Positions 6,699-9,372 of a stretch of 9,372 bases of DNA are shown in pieces. Under the pieces are notes generated by a model. That model had not been told where the DNA came from, searched no databases, and saw nothing but the letters and a program-made list of their open reading frames with translations. The stretch spans positions 1 through 9,372 of the forward strand of contig JANQQH010000507.1 in NCBI GenBank assembly GCA_028285025.1, read 5' to 3'. A program made the translations under genes and the position numbers. Position 1 is the first letter of the stretch. The number at the start of each line of letters is the position of its first letter. This DNA comes from Hyphomicrobiaceae bacterium (lineage in GTDB: Bacteria > Pseudomonadota > Alphaproteobacteria > Rhizobiales > HXMU1428-3).

Positions 6699-7307
6699 CT
6701 AACTTCTGTTTTGCCCAGGTGTCCACAACACATCGCTTAAGCCTTTATCATTGACATAGCGGCTCATAACGAACAGATGATCAGATAGCCGGTTGATATA
6801 TTGCATCGCTTGCTCAGAGACAATCTCGTTCTCCATTTCCCTTAAAGCAACCATCTGGCGCTCAGCACGCCGGCTAATGGTTCTGGCAACATGAAGGTGA
6901 GCGGCTGTTAAACTGCCCCCCGGCAAAACGAAAGAGCGCAGTGGGTTCAGGTCTTTGTTGAGCAAATCAATTTCTGTTTCCAAGCGAGTAACCTGGTGCT
7001 GAGTGATGCGCAAAGGCGTGTGTTCCGGTTCTGGCGCGCCAGGGATTTGCGGCGTTGAAAGGTCTGCGCCTAAATCGAACAGATCATTTTGAATGCGCAC
7101 GATCATCGCTTGCAGATCGATGTCGTCTTCTGAGGTAGGGCTCTCTTGCTCAAGAGCATGCAAAACAAGCCCAAGGCTGGCATTGGTTTCATCGACGGTG
7201 CCATAGGCATCAATGCGGATGTTATTTTTTGCCACTCGGTCACCATTGGCAAGACCAGTTGTGCCCTTGTCACCGGTGCGCGTATAAATTTTATTGAGTT
7301 TGACCAT
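6699..7307 (-). CDS. PduO-type cob(I)alamin adenosyltransferase
   Basis: This enzyme transfers the adenosyl group of ATP to cob(I)alamin to make adenosylcobalamin, the cofactor of enzymes such as methylmalonyl-CoA mutase. It is a trimeric helical-bundle protein of the PduO/MMAB family. The 202 residues begin MVKLNKIYTRTGDKGTTGL, the ATP-binding N-terminus of the family. RIDAYGTVDETNA (31-43), FVLPGGS (126-132), RTISRRAERQMV (142-153) and YINRLSDHLFVMSRYVN (170-186) are the other conserved blocks, and nothing essential seems missing. It is unrelated to the CobA/CobO fold, although annotators sometimes call it CobO. The ATG at 7305-7307 lacks a clear ribosome site. The HIG1 gene is 51 nt upstream on the same strand, so co-transcription is likely. 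No cobalamin riboswitch is visible in that 51-nt gap. Confidence 0.95.
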   Translation of the reverse strand: MVKLNKIYTRTGDKGTTGLANGDRVAKNNIRIDAYGTVDETNASLGLVLHALEQESPTSEDDIDLQAMIVRIQNDLFDLGADLSTPQIPGAPEPEHTPLRITQHQVTRLETEIDLLNKDLNPLRSFVLPGGSLTAAHLHVARTISRRAERQMVALREMENEIVSEQAMQYINRLSDHLFVMSRYVNDKGLSDVLWTPGQNRS

Positions 7308-7358
7308 AGGTTGCTATTTTGTGAAATAAGAGTTGTTTTAAAAGAAGTTATTAGAAAT

Positions 7359-7547
7359 TTAGCCAGCGTAATAAACCGAAATCATTAATATACAAACAGC
7401 CGCAAATTGTAAAATGACACGCCAACGCATGAGTTTTTGACTTAAATTCGGGTTATCACCTTTTAGCATGTTCCAAAGTCCGAAACATAAAACGATAAAA
7501 ACGAGAATGACAGCTATAGGAGATAAAAGCAGCGCAATATTGTCCAT
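7359..7547 (-). CDS. Small HIG1-domain (twin transmembrane) protein
   Basis: This 62-residue membrane protein has two hydrophobic segments (about 5-25 and 45-60) joined by a basic loop. The loop is SQKLMRWRVILQ, which fits exactly the Q-x3-R-x-R-x3-Q motif of HIG1 proteins (Gln37, Arg41, Arg43, Gln47). Mitochondrial relatives (Rcf1, HIGD1) associate with cytochrome c oxidase; bacterial members are short proteins common in alphaproteobacteria, and a respiratory role here is inference. The ATG at 7545-7547 has only a weak GGGG upstream. It sits 36 nt after the SDR gene and 51 nt before the adenosyltransferase gene on the same strand, probably in one transcript. A link to the nearby tlpA, also tied to oxidase assembly in its family, is suggestive only. 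Confidence 0.88.
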   Translation of the reverse strand: MDNIALLLSPIAVILVFIVLCFGLWNMLKGDNPNLSQKLMRWRVILQFAAVCILMISVYYAG

Positions 7548-7583
7548 AAAGTTAGCCCCAGTTATTGTCTTGAAAGGTAAAGT

Positions 7584-8408
7584 TTAGTTGTTCAGCATAA
7601 TTTTATCAATAAGCGCGGTGGGTAAAAACCGTTTGGCATAAGCTATAGCGTAAGTGGGTGTTGTAACATAGTATCTTCTCTTAGGAGAAGAGCTGGTTAA
7701 AGCGTGTTCCAATTTGCTCACCACCACATCTGGTCCCAATTTAAAGGTTTGTTTGCCGCCCTTTTCCATGGCTTTTATCCGAGATTTATAACTGTCTGAA
7801 TGGACAGACCGCTCAATATCAATATTTTGGGTATAAGCTTTCAAGGCATTCTCGACAAAATTGGTGGCGATCGGGCCAGGCTCTATAATCGAAACATGAA
7901 GATTGGTACCACTTAATTCTAAACGTAAGGCGTCTGACAAAGCCTCCAGTGCATATTTCGAAGCGCAATAGGCGCCGCGATAACGAGCAGTGACGAACCC
8001 AAGAACACTAGAACATTGAATGATCCTGCCTTCATTATTGGCTCTCATAGCAGGTATGATTTGCCGCGTAAGGTCATGCCAACCAAAAAAGTTGGTCTCA
8101 AATTGTGCGCGCAAAACGTGGGTTGGAAGATCTTCCACGGCCCCTGGTTGGCCATATGCTCCATTGTTAAACAGGCCAAAAAGTTGGCCGTTTGTTTGCT
8201 CCAAAACTGTTTTGGCCGTCTGAGCAATTGATGCCGGGTCTGTATAATCAAGATAAAGAGCGTTAACGCCAAGTTCAGATGTGAGCATGTCAAGATCTTG
8301 GTGAGCGCGGGCAGTGGCAAAAACTTGCCACCCCTTTTGCGACAACCGTTGTGCCGCACATTTACCAATGCCCGAAGAGCAGCCAGTGATTAAAATTGAT
8401 TTGGTCAT
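7584..8408 (-). CDS. Short-chain dehydrogenase/reductase (SDR), classical type
   Basis: This 274-residue classical SDR oxidoreductase has a Rossmann cofactor site TGCSSGIG (8-15), the NNGAYG block (81-86) in place of the textbook NNAG, the active-site Ser in CSSVLGF (132-138), and Y-x3-K in AYCASK (Tyr147, Lys151), followed by EPGPIATNF (177-185). All catalytic residues are present. The NNGAYG spelling and the 270-280 residue length fit the branch related to 17-beta-hydroxysteroid dehydrogenases, but the substrate cannot be told from sequence. Arg34 after the second beta strand (ATARAH) would favour NADP(H). The ATG at 8406-8408 has no recognisable ribosome site; the region just upstream is a 10-nt tandem repeat. 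It follows the META-domain gene by 20 nt and precedes the HIG1 gene by 36 nt. Confidence 0.95.
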   Translation of the reverse strand: MTKSILITGCSSGIGKCAAQRLSQKGWQVFATARAHQDLDMLTSELGVNALYLDYTDPASIAQTAKTVLEQTNGQLFGLFNNGAYGQPGAVEDLPTHVLRAQFETNFFGWHDLTRQIIPAMRANNEGRIIQCSSVLGFVTARYRGAYCASKYALEALSDALRLELSGTNLHVSIIEPGPIATNFVENALKAYTQNIDIERSVHSDSYKSRIKAMEKGGKQTFKLGPDVVVSKLEHALTSSSPKRRYYVTTPTYAIAYAKRFLPTALIDKIMLNN

Positions 8409-8430
8409 GAGCTGTTTTTTTGAGCTGTTT
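8408..8430. repeat. Short direct repeat at the SDR translation start
   Basis: TGAGCTGTTT occurs at 8408-8417 and again at 8421-8430, a 13-nt period. It covers the last bases of the META-domain gene stop and the place where the SDR ribosome site should be. It may be chance or a small duplication. Confidence 0.4.
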
Positions 8431-8833
8431 ATTTAAAGCGGGCAATTTCTGATTTGTCTGGTTTGAACAAAATCAATGTATCATCTTCAAATTTGTAGTG
8501 ACTAACGGCTTCAAGGCCAGCAATGTAATCTTCCTCAATTTGCATTTTATTACCCACTCTGCAAATAAGTTGACTAACAGCAACACGATTGATTTTTATG
8601 GCTTGATTGGGTTTTAATTCATAAACTGCAGAATAAAGATTGCAAGTTGATTGCCCTTCAAGCTGACCATTATTAAATGTAATAAAACCAAGATGTTTGC
8701 CGTTGTGTTTTCCAACAGAAATAATTTTCCATTTTTTTTCAAATGTTGGGTCTTTGGCTAAGGCTGTACCAAGAACCCCCATTGCCAAAATAATGAGCAA
8801 ATTCAACACAACAAACAAATTCCGTATTAGCAT
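8429..8833 (-). CDS. Secreted META-domain (HslJ-like) protein
   Basis: This 134-residue protein has a cleavable-looking signal peptide: residues 1-26, a hydrophobic stretch ending GTALA, with cleavage likely before KDPTF. The mature part follows the META/HslJ pattern: Trp35 in KKWKIIS, GFITFNNGQLEGQSTCNLY (48-66) matching the ITF..G...G..CN..  core, a second Cys in LICRVGNKMQIEEDYIAGL (89-107), then the strand TLILFKP near the end. META domains occur in HslJ, linked to novobiocin resistance in E. coli, and in other envelope proteins; their biochemical activity is largely unknown, so I give no function. STCN in place of the commoner GCN, and two cysteines (64 and 91) that could pair in the periplasm, are worth noting. 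The ATG at 8831-8833 has GAGGT 5 nt upstream. It probably starts the transcript running through the SDR gene. Family assignment is by motif pattern only. Confidence 0.75.
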   Translation of the reverse strand: MLIRNLFVVLNLLIILAMGVLGTALAKDPTFEKKWKIISVGKHNGKHLGFITFNNGQLEGQSTCNLYSAVYELKPNQAIKINRVAVSQLICRVGNKMQIEEDYIAGLEAVSHYKFEDDTLILFKPDKSEIARFK

Positions 8834-8856
8834 CCAAGACCTCGTGATCTGTGATT

Positions 8857-8886
8857 AAATAAGAGCCGACTGACCTTGAAGGTCAA
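8857..8886 (-). promoter_or_regulatory. Possible promoter of the META-domain gene, overlapped by a dyad
   Basis: On the minus strand TTGACC (8881-8886, five of six matches) is followed after 18 nt by TTATTT (8857-8862), or after 19 nt by TATTTA. The start codon is at 8833. The -35 box lies inside the dyad at 8871-8885. The -10 is weak and the spacing is on the long side. Confidence 0.35.
8871..8885. promoter_or_regulatory. 15-bp perfect dyad, operator candidate
   Basis: TGACCTT-G-AAGGTCA has 7-bp perfect arms around one central base. It lies 38-52 nt upstream of the META-domain start codon and covers the candidate -35 box, where a repressor would act. I do not recognise it as the site of a named regulator. 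Confidence 0.5.
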
Positions 8887-8921
8887 CAGAGCCTAAATTA
8901 AGTTAGCCAAATTTCAGGGTG

Positions 8922-8980
8922 AAAAAAAGTCTGAAAATTAAGTTTCTTTATTATTGGCGCTTATATTTGGGTTTTCAGAC
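8922..8980 (-). terminator. Terminator-like inverted repeat with a T7 run
   Basis: On the minus strand GTCTGAAAA (8972-8980) pairs perfectly with TTTTCAGAC (8929-8937), and seven T follow at once (8922-8928). The 34-nt loop is longer than in a typical intrinsic terminator and the stem is AT-rich, so its strength is doubtful. It lies about 200-250 nt after the glycosyltransferase stop and before the META-domain promoter, a sensible place to separate the two units. Confidence 0.45.
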
Positions 8981-9176
8981 AAAAACCGCTGAATAACTAT
9001 AACAACAAAGGCGACCAATCCAGGGCGCCACTCTTGCCAAACACTTATCGCCCTATCGATCAATATAAATTCAGACACATCAGAACAAGACCACTCATAT
9101 GCTTTCAGGGCGGGGAAGAATTGAGTTTTTTTACCTAGCGTTTATTGACTTGTATGCAAATGTTCATAATTTATGG

Positions 9177-9372
9177 TTATCTCTGGCAAACGTTAGCTAT
9201 AGCGCCTGTCAGTTTTTTGCCAACAGCTTCCGGTGTAAAATTTGTGGCAAGACTGGCTTGAGCCTCCAGCATAGAGCCGCGCAAAGCAGGGTCTTTAATC
9301 ATTCTTTTTATGGCGTCAGCCAAAGCTTTAGGGTCTTCCAGCGGAACAATCAAAGCCTCTTTATCTTTTGTT
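9177..9372 (-). CDS. Probable glycosyltransferase, C-terminal 64 residues (cut by the window edge)
   Basis: The frame is open from the right edge to TAA at 9177-9179. The visible protein reads ALIVPLEDPKALADAIKRM, then IKDPALRGSMLEAQ, then FTPEAVGKKL, and ends CQR. The order 'P-x-[D/N]-P-x-x-L-A-x-A-I ... L-x-x-D/D-P-x-L-R ... F-[T/S]-x-E' is the usual end of GT-B fold glycosyltransferases of the GT1/GT4 type, just after the sugar-nucleotide binding site. The donor-site Glu residues would lie outside the window, so neither the sugar nor the acceptor can be named. The plus-strand frame over the same DNA is also open but looks like an antisense shadow. Confidence 0.8.
   Translation of the reverse strand, partial: TKDKEALIVPLEDPKALADAIKRMIKDPALRGSMLEAQASLATNFTPEAVGKKLTGAIANVCQR

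Larger units (their letters stand above)
8834..9176. other. 343-nt AT-rich gap between the glycosyltransferase and META-domain genes
   Basis: No gene can be assigned with confidence here. The gap holds a likely operator and promoter next to the META-domain gene (8857-8886), a terminator-like inverted repeat (8922-8980), and one doubtful open frame on the minus strand with no ATG (8938-9141, GTG at 9076-9078). A small palindrome CATAATTTATG lies just after the glycosyltransferase stop. I see no tRNA-like cloverleaf or transposon end. Confidence 0.6.

Noticed and set aside
7308..7358. Possible cobalamin riboswitch before the adenosyltransferase gene
   Set aside because: The gap is only 51 nt and AT-rich, without room for a B12-binding RNA or any B12-box-like stretch.
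9099..9372. Open frame on the plus strand from ATG at 9099 running off the right edge
   Set aside because: Over most of its length it is antisense to the recognisable glycosyltransferase C-terminus, has no ribosome site, and its translation resembles no family I know.
1..9372. CRISPR arrays, insertion sequences, phage or defence genes
   Set aside because: No regularly spaced repeats, no transposase or integrase motifs and no terminal inverted repeats were seen; all strong frames belong to housekeeping or envelope families.

Overview
The window looks like chromosomal DNA from a moderately AT-rich alphaproteobacterium, probably in or near the Hyphomicrobiales or a related marine lineage. The main reasons are gene order and family flavour: argH-lptM-lysA running divergently from a membrane-anchored TlpA, and an SDR / HIG1 / PduO-type adenosyltransferase / rhomboid / etfB-etfA / 3-hydroxybutyryl-CoA dehydrogenase series. 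This placement is inference; no rRNA or other taxonomic marker is present. Twelve protein genes can be supported: nine complete ones longer than 130 codons apart from one 62-aa gene, a 58-aa lipoprotein, and two genes cut by the window edges. Every gene is on the minus strand except tlpA. No tRNA, rRNA, CRISPR array, insertion sequence or phage gene is visible.

Left part (1-2263, minus): argH, lptM and lysA form a compact biosynthetic unit with gaps of 53 and 13 nt. It joins the last step of arginine synthesis, a small outer-membrane lipoprotein of the LptM/YifL type, and the last step of lysine synthesis; lysA runs off the left edge. tlpA (2325-2927, plus) is divergent from argH across 61 nt and convergent with the dehydrogenase gene.

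Middle part (2953-7547, minus): the two subunits of electron transfer flavoprotein (etfB, etfA, 4 nt apart) and a 3-hydroxybutyryl-CoA dehydrogenase serve acyl-CoA oxidation or butyryl-CoA metabolism. Upstream lie a rhomboid protease with a TTG start and its own plausible promoter, a PduO-type cob(I)alamin adenosyltransferase, and a 62-aa HIG1-domain membrane protein.

Right part (7584-9372, minus): a short-chain dehydrogenase and a secreted META-domain protein probably head the transcript that continues into the HIG1 and adenosyltransferase genes. A 343-nt AT-rich gap follows, with a terminator-like structure, a possible operator and one doubtful small open frame. The last 196 nt are the C-terminus of a probable glycosyltransferase.

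This is mostly an ordinary housekeeping region, and I do not see a new multi-gene system. The points most worth a second look are: a His in place of the usually invariant active-site Asn in the 3-hydroxybutyryl-CoA dehydrogenase; a nest of near-concentric inverted repeats over the likely etfBA promoter; a clean 15-bp dyad before the META-domain gene; and a G8 run at the start of argH.
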